DNA of 7,797 nt from Streptosporangiaceae bacterium (GCA_030045295.1 JASIGD010000293.1:1-7797); one strand, 5' to 3'; counted from the stretch's first letter, positions 1 to 5,626 are shown. Numbers and translations are program-made. Notes: generated by a model not told the origin, from the letters alone.

Positions 1-239
1 ATCTGCAGCGGGCGCTTCAGGTACTCGTACTCGGGCCGCGGCATCTTCTCTGGGTAGGGGTAGTCCTGCCGCCAGGTGTCGACCACCCGGCCGTCGGGCC
101 AGAGCAGTACCGGGTCGTCGTGCTCGTCGTCGTCCTCGACCCTCAGGCCGGCGATGAGGACGGGATCGGACGCCCAGTCCTCGGGCAGCGCGTTGTACTC
201 GGAAGCCGATTCAGTGGTCACGTCACTAGCACAGCACAT
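1..239 (-). CDS. Polyphosphate kinase 2 (PPK2) family protein, N-terminal part, cut by window edge
   Basis: Only the first 79 codons are present; the frame continues past base 1. The visible end reads DGRVVDTWRQDYPYPEKM, then PRPEYEYLKRPLQ, and the two leftover bases (AT) suit Ile. This matches the segment before the Walker A region of PPK2 proteins (typical pattern WREGYPY..KM.R.EYE..K..LQIELLKLQ). PPK2 enzymes transfer phosphate between polyphosphate and nucleotides in the cytoplasm; the catalytic P-loop and lid lie outside the window, so direction and nucleotide preference cannot be judged. Residues 10-45 are acidic and variable. I chose ATG at 239 because GGAGAG sits 5 bases upstream; GTG at 221 is in frame but has no ribosome site. 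The amidohydrolase gene lies 87 bp upstream on the same strand, so co-transcription is possible. Family assignment rests on this short conserved block. Confidence 0.72.
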   Translation of the reverse strand, partial: MCCASDVTTESASEYNALPEDWASDPVLIAGLRVEDDDEHDDPVLLWPDGRVVDTWRQDYPYPEKMPRPEYEYLKRPLQ

Positions 240-264
240 TCCCGCTCTCCGGTCACGAGCGGGA
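240..264 (-). promoter_or_regulatory. Hairpin or operator dyad overlapping the PPK2 ribosome-binding site
   Basis: Perfect 8-bp arms, TCCCGCTC at 240-247 and GAGCGGGA at 257-264, flank a 9-base loop. The dyad ends one base before the ATG at 239. In the minus-strand transcript the SD (GGAGAG) is half in the loop and half in the 3' arm, so folding could limit ribosome access. It could equally be a protein-binding dyad. The repeat is seen directly; the regulatory role is inference. Confidence 0.4.
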
Positions 265-326
265 TGGTCGTCGTGGCCCATTTCCGCCTGCGGTCACGTC
301 CGGGCCGGACGGCGTTCGGTTCCTGG

Positions 327-2006
327 TCAAAGATCGCCGAACACCACCTGCCCGCTGGCCACGGTCATGACGACGGAGGTACTGCCGATGGCGCCGGGCG
401 GCGCGGCGTACAGGTCCTGGTCAAGCACGGCCACGTCGGCCCGCAGGCCGGGCCGCAGCATCCCGGCCGCGTGCTCCTCGTGGTTCACCCAGTCGACCCC
501 CGCGGTGAAGGCGCCGATCGCCTCGTCGACGGTGATCGCCTGCTGGGGCAGGAACGGGTTCTCGCGCTCGGGGTCACCTCGCCTGCCCAGGCGCTCCGAC
601 AGGACCCGGTTGACCGCCACGTGCATCTCCTGCAGCGGATCGGCGCTCGATATCGGCCAGTCGCTGCCGAACGCGATCCGGGTGCCCCGGCGGGCGAGCG
701 AGCCTATCTGGTACTGCCAGGCAGCGCGTTCGGGACCGACGAAGGGCAGGGTCAGCTGCTCCATCTGCTCGTCCGCGCACGCCCAGAGCGGCTGGAAATT
801 GGCCACCACGCCGAGCGCCTTGAACCTGCCCAGGTCGTGGGGGGCGATGAACTGCAGGTGCGCGAGATGATGCCGGGCGGCCTGGCGCTGCGCGGGCGGG
901 AGCGCCTCAAGCGCGTCCAGGGCGGCGCTGACCGCCCGGTCGCCGATGGCGTGGAAGTGGAGCTGGAAGCGTTCCGCGGCGAGCCGGCCGGTCGCGTCGT
1001 TGAGCGCTTCCGGCTCGATGAACAGGACGCCTTGCTGGCTGGTGGGATGGCCGTGCCGGTCGAGGTACGGCGCGGACATGGCGGCGGTGAACGTCTCGCA
1101 CACGCCGTCGAGCATGAGCTTGACCGTGGTGGCCCGGAACCGGCCGCCGCCGGCCCGTTCACGGCGCGCCAGCAGGTCATCGATCTGACCCGGGCCGCGA
1201 CGACGGTCCCACCACTGCGCGCCGACCACGTGGCAGGTGAGCAGGCCGTCTGCGGCGGCCTGGCGGTAGGTGTCGAAGACGTCCGGCATGCCGAGTTCGG
1301 GGGCCGCTCCGACGCAAGCGTCCTGGAACCTGGTTATCCCCAGCGAGTGCAGGTGAGCTTGGGCCGCGAGCAGGCCCGCGCGCAGGTCCGCCGCGCTGGC
1401 GGGCGGGATGCGGTCGGCGACCAGGCGCATGGCCCCGTCGTGCAGGGCGCCGGTCGGCCGGCCTGCGTCGTCACGTTCTATCCGGCCGTCCAGCGGGTCC
1501 GGCGTGCGCGCGTCGACGCCCGCGGTCTCCAGGGCGGCGGTGTTGACCCAGGCGCTGTGGTGATCGCGGTCCGGCAGGAAGGCCGGTCGGCCGCCGGTGA
1601 CCGCGTCCAGGTCCGCCGCGGTGGGCAGGCCGCCGGGGAAGGCCGTCATGGTCCAGCCGGCGCCGAGTACCCAGGCACCCGGGCGCAGGCCGGAGCTGTA
1701 GGCGGCGACCGCAGCCAGGCTGTCGGCCCGGCTGCGCAGGCCCAGCAGGTTGCACCGCAGGCTCTCCAGGCCGCCGCTGACCGCGTGCACGTGCGCATCG
1801 CCGAAGGCGGGCAGGGCGAGCCGTCCGCGCAGGTCGGCGACGCGGGTGTGCGGGCCGATGAGCGGCCTGATGTCATCGTCCGTGCCCACGGCCCGGATCA
1901 GGCCGTCACGGACGGCGAGAGCCTGGGCGAACCCGGACGGGTGGGTCGGCGTGCGAATCTTCCCGCCCACGAAGACCAGTTCGGCCTGGCCACCGTCCAT
2001 TGCCAC
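327..2006 (-). CDS. Metal-dependent amidohydrolase, Amidohydro_3 / YtcJ-like
   Basis: A 559-residue protein, the usual length for YtcJ/NfdA-type enzymes, which hydrolyse C-N bonds of cyclic or N-substituted amides with a metal centre in a TIM barrel. No signal peptide is apparent, so it is probably cytoplasmic. The N-terminal beta-sandwich strand (AELVFVGGKI, 8-17) is followed by the metal-binding HxH (D70-A-H72-V-H74), a Lys in VKLMLDG (K296), the HFHAIGDRAV block (H350, H352, D356), H383 and the catalytic Asp of FGSDWP (D449). The C-terminal sandwich returns near LRADVAVLDQDLY (521-533). All key residues look intact. The start is GTG 2006 or ATG 2000; ATG has GGGGTGG close before it and may be the true start. 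The substrate cannot be told. The gene is divergent from the Gdt1-like transporter and 87 bp upstream of the PPK2 gene. The long plus-strand frame across it is a codon-bias shadow. Confidence 0.92.
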   Translation of the reverse strand: MAMDGGQAELVFVGGKIRTPTHPSGFAQALAVRDGLIRAVGTDDDIRPLIGPHTRVADLRGRLALPAFGDAHVHAVSGGLESLRCNLLGLRSRADSLAAVAAYSSGLRPGAWVLGAGWTMTAFPGGLPTAADLDAVTGGRPAFLPDRDHHSAWVNTAALETAGVDARTPDPLDGRIERDDAGRPTGALHDGAMRLVADRIPPASAADLRAGLLAAQAHLHSLGITRFQDACVGAAPELGMPDVFDTYRQAAADGLLTCHVVGAQWWDRRRGPGQIDDLLARRERAGGGRFRATTVKLMLDGVCETFTAAMSAPYLDRHGHPTSQQGVLFIEPEALNDATGRLAAERFQLHFHAIGDRAVSAALDALEALPPAQRQAARHHLAHLQFIAPHDLGRFKALGVVANFQPLWACADEQMEQLTLPFVGPERAAWQYQIGSLARRGTRIAFGSDWPISSADPLQEMHVAVNRVLSERLGRRGDPERENPFLPQQAITVDEAIGAFTAGVDWVNHEEHAAGMLRPGLRADVAVLDQDLYAAPPGAIGSTSVVMTVASGQVVFGDL

Positions 2007-2062
2007 CCCAATCGCCGCGCGGACACGTTGTGCGCACGCTAACAGGGCATTAACAGTTGTGA

Positions 2063-2076
2063 CGGTCGGCTAACCG
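2063..2076. promoter_or_regulatory. Imperfect dyad resembling a DtxR-family half-site
   Basis: The 14-mer from 2063 to 2076 has matching ends CGGT/ACCG and contains GGCTAACC (2068-2075). That octamer is identical to one half of the IdeR/DtxR consensus TTAGGTTAGGCTAACCTAA; over all 19 positions I count 13 matches. DtxR-family regulators include the Mn sensor MntR, which suits the downstream gene. A half-site match can arise by chance. Confidence 0.22.
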
Positions 2077-2084
2077 GATCACCC

Positions 2085-2170
2085 GGGGCGCGCGGCAGCC
2101 TGCCTTCGGGCGTAGCCTGCCCTACGACTCCGGCTATCAGCGTGGCGGAGCCAGTCCGGCCGCGCCGACC
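2085..2170 (+). promoter_or_regulatory. Possible structured leader of the Gdt1-like gene (degenerate yybP-ykoY-like candidate)
   Basis: Several complementary segments lie just upstream of the ribosome site: GGCGCG (2087-2092) with CGCGCC (2161-2166) as a closing stem; GGCA (2094-2097) with TGCC (2101-2104); CGTAG (2111-2115) with CTACG (2122-2126); and TGGC (2143-2146) with GCCA (2150-2153), followed by GTCC. The order (a GGGCGTAG-like 5' loop, a hairpin, a second hairpin ending GCCAGTCC, an outer stem) recalls the yybP-ykoY manganese riboswitch, which often precedes UPF0016/Gdt1 genes. The conserved GGGGAGUAG and GUCAACA loops are not intact, so this is weak. It may only be G/C-rich DNA that folds readily. 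Confidence 0.22.
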
Positions 2171-2183
2171 GGGAGGTGATCAC

Positions 2184-2765
2184 ATGCCAGGCCTGCTCAT
2201 CGCCGCAATAGTCTTCGGGACGGTCTTCGGTGCCGAGTTGCCGGACAATTCCGGGCTGGCGAGCCTGGTGCTGGGCACGCGGTACCGGCCGGGCGGGGTC
2301 TTCGCCGGCGCGGCGGCGGCGTTCGCGGCGCACGTGGCGCTGGCGGTCACCTGCGGCAGCATCCTCGGCCTGCTCCCGCACAAGATCGTGCAGATCGCGG
2401 TGGCCGCGGTGTTCCTGGCCGGTGCCGTGCTGGTGCTGCGCGCAGACGGGGACGGTGACGACAAGGCCCGGCTGAAGGCTGGCGCTGCCGGGTTCTGGGT
2501 CGTGGCGGCGACCTCTTTCGGGGTGATCGCGCTGGCTGAGCTGGGTGACCTGTCGGACATCATAATCGTGAACCTCGCCGCCAGGTATCACGACCCGGTG
2601 GCGGTGGGCCTTGGCAGCGTCCTGGCGCTGTGGTCGGTGGCAGCGCTGGCCATCACCGGCGGCCGGGGGCTGCTGCGGATCTTGCCGCTGCGGTGGATCG
2701 CCCGCCTGGCCGCGCTGACAATGGTCGTCATGGCCGGGTTCACCCTGGCCGAGGCAATGCGGTGA
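2184..2765 (+). CDS. Gdt1/UPF0016 (TMEM165) family cation transporter, probable Mn2+ exporter
   Basis: A 193-residue hydrophobic protein with about six membrane segments in two homologous halves joined by a charged loop (residues 87-98, RADGDGDDKARL). Gdt1 proteins carry one E-x-G-D-(K/R)-(T/S) motif per half, forming the cation site. Here they read ELPDNS (E18-D21) and ELGDLSD (E119-D122), each followed by a family-typical LA..VLGTRY or VNLAARY stretch. The acidic pairs are kept, but the first Gly is Pro and the basic residue is Asn or Leu. ELPDKT and E.GDLTQ forms are, from memory, common in actinobacterial homologues, so Asn22 and Asp125 are the odder changes. The start is ATG 2184, with GGGAGGTGA ending 4 bases before it; GTG 2142 lacks this site. 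Bacterial members of known function export Mn2+. It is followed after 115 bp by the MntP-like gene on the same strand. Confidence 0.85.
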   Translation: MPGLLIAAIVFGTVFGAELPDNSGLASLVLGTRYRPGGVFAGAAAAFAAHVALAVTCGSILGLLPHKIVQIAVAAVFLAGAVLVLRADGDGDDKARLKAGAAGFWVVAATSFGVIALAELGDLSDIIIVNLAARYHDPVAVGLGSVLALWSVAALAITGGRGLLRILPLRWIARLAALTMVVMAGFTLAEAMR

Positions 2766-2880
2766 GGTCTGCGCCCGGCATGAAACCCGATCCCGGCGCC
2801 CCGCGCAGGGTCACGATGCACCGGTCGCGGGCCAGGCGGCCGGGACTGCGCGCCGTCCTGGTCGAACGAGGGATTTCATT

Positions 2881-3450
2881 ATGGTGGCGCTGCTCATCGT
2901 GGCGGTCGCGCTCGGGCTGAACAACTTCGGGGCGGCGATCGCCATCGGGGTCAGCGGCGTAAACCGGCGTACCGAGATCAAGGTGGCCACGGTTTTCGGC
3001 TTGTGCGACGTGGTGATGCCGGCTACTGGGATGCTCATCGGCACCGGTCTTGCCGGCCCGTTGGGATCCGCCGCCCGCTGGGCCGGCGCCGGGATACTGT
3101 TCGTGACCGCGGTCTGGGGACTCGTCGAGGCACTGCGCGGCGACGACGACGCCCCGCAGGCCTGGCACGGGTGGCGGCTGCTGGTCAGCGGCGCCGCGCT
3201 CAGCCTGGACGACCTCGCGGTGGGCCTCGCACTCGGAACCGTACGTTACCCGATCGTCTTGGCCGTTACCCTGTTCGGGCTCATGAGCTTCGTCATGTCG
3301 ATTATCGGACTGAAGCTGGGCGGAAAGCTGAGTACCGCGGCCGGCGAACATGGCGAGGTTGTGGGCGCAATCGTGCTGATGGGCATCTCTGGCGCGATGG
3401 CGATGGGCTGGCTGTTACCCGGGCGGGAGATTCCCGGGCGGGACACAGCT
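2881..3450 (+). CDS. MntP-like (DUF204) putative manganese efflux pump; frame lacks a stop at the family end
   Basis: About 185 residues match the MntP family in length and layout: six membrane segments in two inverted halves. Key sites are LGLNNFGAAIAIG (residues 11-23; usual form SLDAFAV, so the first Asp is Asn14), CDVVMPATG (42-50; Asp43 where E. coli has Glu) and SLDDLAVGLALG (108-119, Asp110/Asp111 retained). MntP exports Mn2+ across the inner membrane. The start ATG has GAGGGA at 2868-2873, 7 bases upstream. The end given is where homology stops: the last helix finishes near residue 180 (about 3420), then PGREIPGRD is encoded by a 15-bp repeat, and the frame stays open to 4641, antisense to the NRAMP gene. 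Single-base shifts at the repeat would end it at 3477 or 3488. Either an indel truncated the natural stop or the protein carries a long unrelated tail. Confidence 0.75.
3418..3443. repeat. 15-bp tandem duplication with palindromic CCCGGG cores
   Basis: CCCGGGCGGGA occurs at 3418-3428 and 3433-3443, separated by GATT, giving a 15-bp repeat unit. In the MntP frame it encodes PGREI then PGR. Because CCCGGG is its own complement, the two copies can pair as a 6-bp stem with a 9-base loop on either strand. It lies 10 bases beyond the NRAMP stop codon and has no T tract, so it is not a standard terminator, though it could slow converging transcripts. Confidence 0.6.
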
Positions 3451-4641
3451 CGTTCAGTGGTGCGCGGTGGTCACCTGAACGAGCTTGATCACCATGATGA
3501 TGATCGCGAAGATGATGTACGCGCGCAGCGTCAGCAGGCCGATCCGGCGTGCCATGCTGAGCACGGGCCGCTGGAGCGTTTCGATGCGCGGGGTGCGCCA
3601 CGCGATGCGGCGTTCCCTGAGTTCCGCACGCCATCGGGCGCCGTCCATCCCCGGCGGGCGCCTGTTGCTGCCGGGATCATCGGCTGCCGCCTCGTCGCGG
3701 CCTGGCCTGCGCCGCGCCAGCAGCGCCACGGCGGCGATCCCGAGGACCGTGCAGACGGCGAGGCCCCAGATGGACTGCTTCAGCGTGATGACGGGCCAGA
3801 AGGTGGTGACGAGCGGTGCCAGCGAGAAGGTGAGCACGATCCAGGCGATGAGGCCGCCGATCCAGTTGTGCGCTCTGCTGTTGGTCCACGGCCCGAGTAT
3901 CGCTTTGTCGTTGGCGAGCAGGATAAGGAAAACCAAGGCGGATGGCAGCAGGATGCCGTTAAGCGCCTCCACCCCGTTGATGACCACGTTCAGGTCGTTT
4001 CCCCACGCCAGCGTCACCACGGCGGACAGCCCCACCAAGATCGCGTACAGGCCGTAGAACCACGGGGCCTGGTTCAGCTTCCAGTGCAGCGAGTGCCGCA
4101 TCTTCGGGTAGACGTCACCGAGCGTGTAGGCGGTGGTCAGCGCCGTCAGGTTAGCGCCGATCAGCGACCCGTCGAGCGCGGCGATGGCCAGCAGGTCACC
4201 GGTGCCGTGGCCGACATAGTGCTGCAGGGCCGCGGCGGTGTCGCTCAGGTCGTTGAAGTTTCCGAACGCCTTGGTGTGCGCCAGGCCGAAGGCACAGGCG
4301 GCCATCAGCACCAGGGCGCCGGCCACCTCGACGAGCACGCCTATGCCGGTGTCCAGGCGCTCGTAGTTCATCCAGCGCGGCGTGATGCGCTTGTCCACCA
4401 CGTTGGACTGCTGGAAGAAGAGCTGCCACGGCTCGATGGTGGTGCCCACCACGGCGACGATCAGCAGCAGCAGGGTCGCGTTCAGGCCGCCGGGCATGCT
4501 GGGAACCACGCCCGCGAAGGTCGTGGAGGCGCTGGAATGGGAGAAGTAGGCCATCGGGAACGTCACCAGGTTCGCGATCACGAGGAAGATCAGGAACCGC
4601 TCCCAGTACCGGTAGGTCCCGCCCGCCATGACCGCGAATAG
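3451..4641 (+). other. Read-through extension of the MntP-like frame, antisense to the NRAMP gene
   Basis: After the MntP domain the same frame remains open for nearly 400 codons. Its translation is rich in Gly, Arg, Gln, Asp and His, with no hydrophobic segments or recognisable domain, as expected of the reverse strand of a G/C-biased gene. I do not consider it functional coding sequence; it is listed because no stop separates it from the MntP-like gene. Confidence 0.55.
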
Positions 4642-5181
4642 CAATATCGCGGAAAGGGACACGGACCAGAAATTGGACAGTCCGAAGAACGAGAGCGCCT
4701 GCTTGACTCCGATGAATTCCACCACGATGGTGACCGCGTTGATAATGAACAGGTCGGCGACTGAGAAGGTTCCCCAGAATTTCCCGAACCTGGCGTAGAT
4801 AAGCTTGCCGTGGCCCACGCCTGACACCGCTCCCAGGCGTACCACCATTTCCTGGCAGAAGAAAAGGACCGGGAAGAGCAGGATCAGGGTCCACAGCAGT
4901 CTCATGCCGTAGTCCTGGCCCATCTGGGCGTAGACGGAGACACCGCCCGCGTCGTTCCCGCCGCCCATGACGATCAGGCCGGGACCCGCGATGACCAGCA
5001 GCAATCTGAGCTTGCGCCGCCACGACTTGGTGTTGCCCGTCTCGCTTCGCTTCAGCGTACCGAGCGCGCCGACGATGTCGCCGACGTGCTGGGGATCGAG
5101 CGCCGCCGGGCCACTGGACCCAGCCGCGTGGTCCAACTCGGACGTGCGGGAGTTATCTACTGCCAATTCTCGGCTCCTCAT
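3454..5181 (-). CDS. Divergent NRAMP (SLC11)-family divalent metal transporter, possibly Mg2+/Mn2+
   Basis: A 575-residue membrane protein: a polar N-terminus (1-55), about 11 hydrophobic helices (58-495), a charged linker (about 490-545) and one more C-terminal helix (548-568). Bacterial MntH is usually 400-450 residues. NRAMP proteins move divalent metals inward using unwound helices 1 and 6. Helix 1 reads GPGLIVMGGGNDAGG (66-80), aligning D77-A-G-G80 with canonical DPGN: Asp is kept and the metal-binding Asn is Gly. Helix 6 reads GTTIEPWQLFFQQS (246-259), where the usual AxxMPHN is T..E-P-W-Q, so Glu250 replaces the Met that favours Mn/Fe over Mg/Ca. These changes recall NRAMP-related Mg2+ transporters (NRMT), so the ion may be Mg2+. 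ATG 5181 has no good ribosome site; TTG 5166, with AGGAG 7 bases before it, is a real alternative. It is convergent with the exporter-type genes. Confidence 0.88.
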   Translation of the reverse strand: MRSRELAVDNSRTSELDHAAGSSGPAALDPQHVGDIVGALGTLKRSETGNTKSWRRKLRLLLVIAGPGLIVMGGGNDAGGVSVYAQMGQDYGMRLLWTLILLFPVLFFCQEMVVRLGAVSGVGHGKLIYARFGKFWGTFSVADLFIINAVTIVVEFIGVKQALSFFGLSNFWSVSLSAILLFAVMAGGTYRYWERFLIFLVIANLVTFPMAYFSHSSASTTFAGVVPSMPGGLNATLLLLIVAVVGTTIEPWQLFFQQSNVVDKRITPRWMNYERLDTGIGVLVEVAGALVLMAACAFGLAHTKAFGNFNDLSDTAAALQHYVGHGTGDLLAIAALDGSLIGANLTALTTAYTLGDVYPKMRHSLHWKLNQAPWFYGLYAILVGLSAVVTLAWGNDLNVVINGVEALNGILLPSALVFLILLANDKAILGPWTNSRAHNWIGGLIAWIVLTFSLAPLVTTFWPVITLKQSIWGLAVCTVLGIAAVALLARRRPGRDEAAADDPGSNRRPPGMDGARWRAELRERRIAWRTPRIETLQRPVLSMARRIGLLTLRAYIIFAIIIMVIKLVQVTTAHH

Positions 5182-5319
5182 GGGCTGGTGCCACGATGCG
5201 GGGAATATGCAGCAGCGACCGTGTGGGCTCAGCCGGGGCCAATATCCTGGGCACGAGACGCCTGGTTTCCTGCTATCGCACGCGCGCTGGTCAGGCGGGC
5301 GCGACCTGCCTACCCGCGG

Positions 5320-5348
5320 ACGTTAAAACAGTGAACTTTCGGTGTCAA
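5320..5348 (-). promoter_or_regulatory. Probable housekeeping-type promoter of the NRAMP gene
   Basis: On the minus strand, TTGACA (5348-5343) matches the -35 consensus at all six positions. After a 17-bp spacer, TAACGT (5325-5320) keeps the three most conserved -10 bases (T, A and final T). The expected start is near 5313, giving a leader of roughly 130 bases. The patch is distinctly AT-richer than its surroundings. This is the best promoter match in the window. Confidence 0.62.
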
Positions 5349-5389
5349 CCAGTTCGGGATAAGCCGTTCGGAGATTGTAACTGTTGACA
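5343..5389. promoter_or_regulatory. Inverted repeat over the -35 box of the NRAMP promoter, candidate operator
   Basis: TGTCAACCAGTT (5343-5354) is the reverse complement of AACTGTTGACA (5379-5389) except for one extra base; 24 bases separate the arms. The left arm includes the whole -35 box. The right arm lies within a second dyad, TGTAA-CTGT-TGACA (5376-5389), of the form TGTNA-N4-TNACA. A regulator bound here would cover RNA polymerase contacts. A related element, TAACAGTTG, lies at 2051-2059 upstream of the Gdt1-like gene. Operator function is inferred. Confidence 0.42.
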
Positions 5390-5626
5390 GGATCCGGACC
5401 CTGCCAGCAAGACTCTGACCTGCAAGATGTAATACGTGTTTCAGTAATCTGGTGGCCGGCCGGCCAGAAAACAGGCGTTGCTCATAAGGGATGCGCATAG
5501 GCCCGGCGAGCCTGCCGCTGCCCGGCGGGCCGCCGGCCGAGCGGCTGTGATGACCCTTCTGATCACCCGCCTAGCGGTGGGCGGCCGACCCTGCCGCCTG
5601 GTTTGCGCGTGTGATCGGATGGGGTC

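Larger units (their letters stand above)
2007..2183. promoter_or_regulatory. Divergent intergenic region between amidohydrolase and Gdt1-like gene
   Basis: This 177-bp region must hold promoters for both flanking genes. It contains an AT-richer patch at about 2038-2077 with TAACAG at 2040-2045 and 2051-2056 (11 bp apart) and TAACCG at 2071-2076. A G/C-rich stretch with several potential hairpins follows at 2085-2170. The best plus-strand promoter guess is TTGTGC (2028-2033), a 17-bp spacer, then TAACAG (2051-2056), each only 3/6 to consensus. No convincing minus-strand promoter was seen. Confidence 0.45.
5182..5626. other. 445-bp divergent intergenic region (NRAMP gene / LLM oxidoreductase)
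   Basis: No coding sequence is supported here. The left half (5182-5313) would be a 5' leader of about 130 bases for the NRAMP transcript, with no riboswitch class I recognise. Bases 5320-5389 are AT-richer and hold a promoter and an inverted repeat. Bases 5453-5466 form a perfect 14-bp palindrome TGGCCGGCCGGCCA. Bases 5522-5536 are CCGGCGG and CCGCCGG around one base. No clear plus-strand promoter for the oxidoreductase was found, although TTGACA at 5384-5389 could be a -35 box lacking a good -10. Confidence 0.6.

Noticed and set aside
76..870. 264-residue plus-strand frame across the PPK2 start
   Set aside because: Ser/Arg/Pro-rich translation with no motif; it overlaps the PPK2 start and amidohydrolase end, both better supported.
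120..2042. 640-residue open frame on the plus strand
   Set aside because: It is antisense to the intact amidohydrolase, and its translation is rich in Gly, Arg, Val and Gln with no domain. This is expected from G/C third-position bias on the opposite strand.
2142..2183. Upstream GTG start giving a 207-residue Gdt1-like protein
   Set aside because: The added residues are Arg/Pro-rich and not membrane-like, and the GGGAGGTGA site points to ATG 2184.
3418..3438. Rho-independent terminator between the MntP-like and NRAMP genes
   Set aside because: The CCCGGG stem has no following T tract on either strand.
3003..3488. 161-residue plus-strand frame within the MntP-like gene
   Set aside because: Arg/Gly-rich shadow of the MntP frame. 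It matters only because its stop at 3488 could end the MntP protein after a frameshift.
4196..5023. 275-residue minus-strand frame inside the NRAMP gene
   Set aside because: An alternative frame of the same strand with Arg/His-rich translation and no membrane helices; the NRAMP frame is clearly the coding one.
5182..5313. Riboswitch in the NRAMP leader (M-box, ydaO or similar)
   Set aside because: Short complementary stretches such as CAGG/CCTG exist, but no conserved core of a known class could be matched by eye.
5384..5412. Plus-strand promoter for the oxidoreductase from TTGACA at 5384
   Set aside because: The -35 is perfect, but no acceptable -10 hexamer lies 16-19 bp downstream; the hexamer is better explained as an arm of the inverted repeat.
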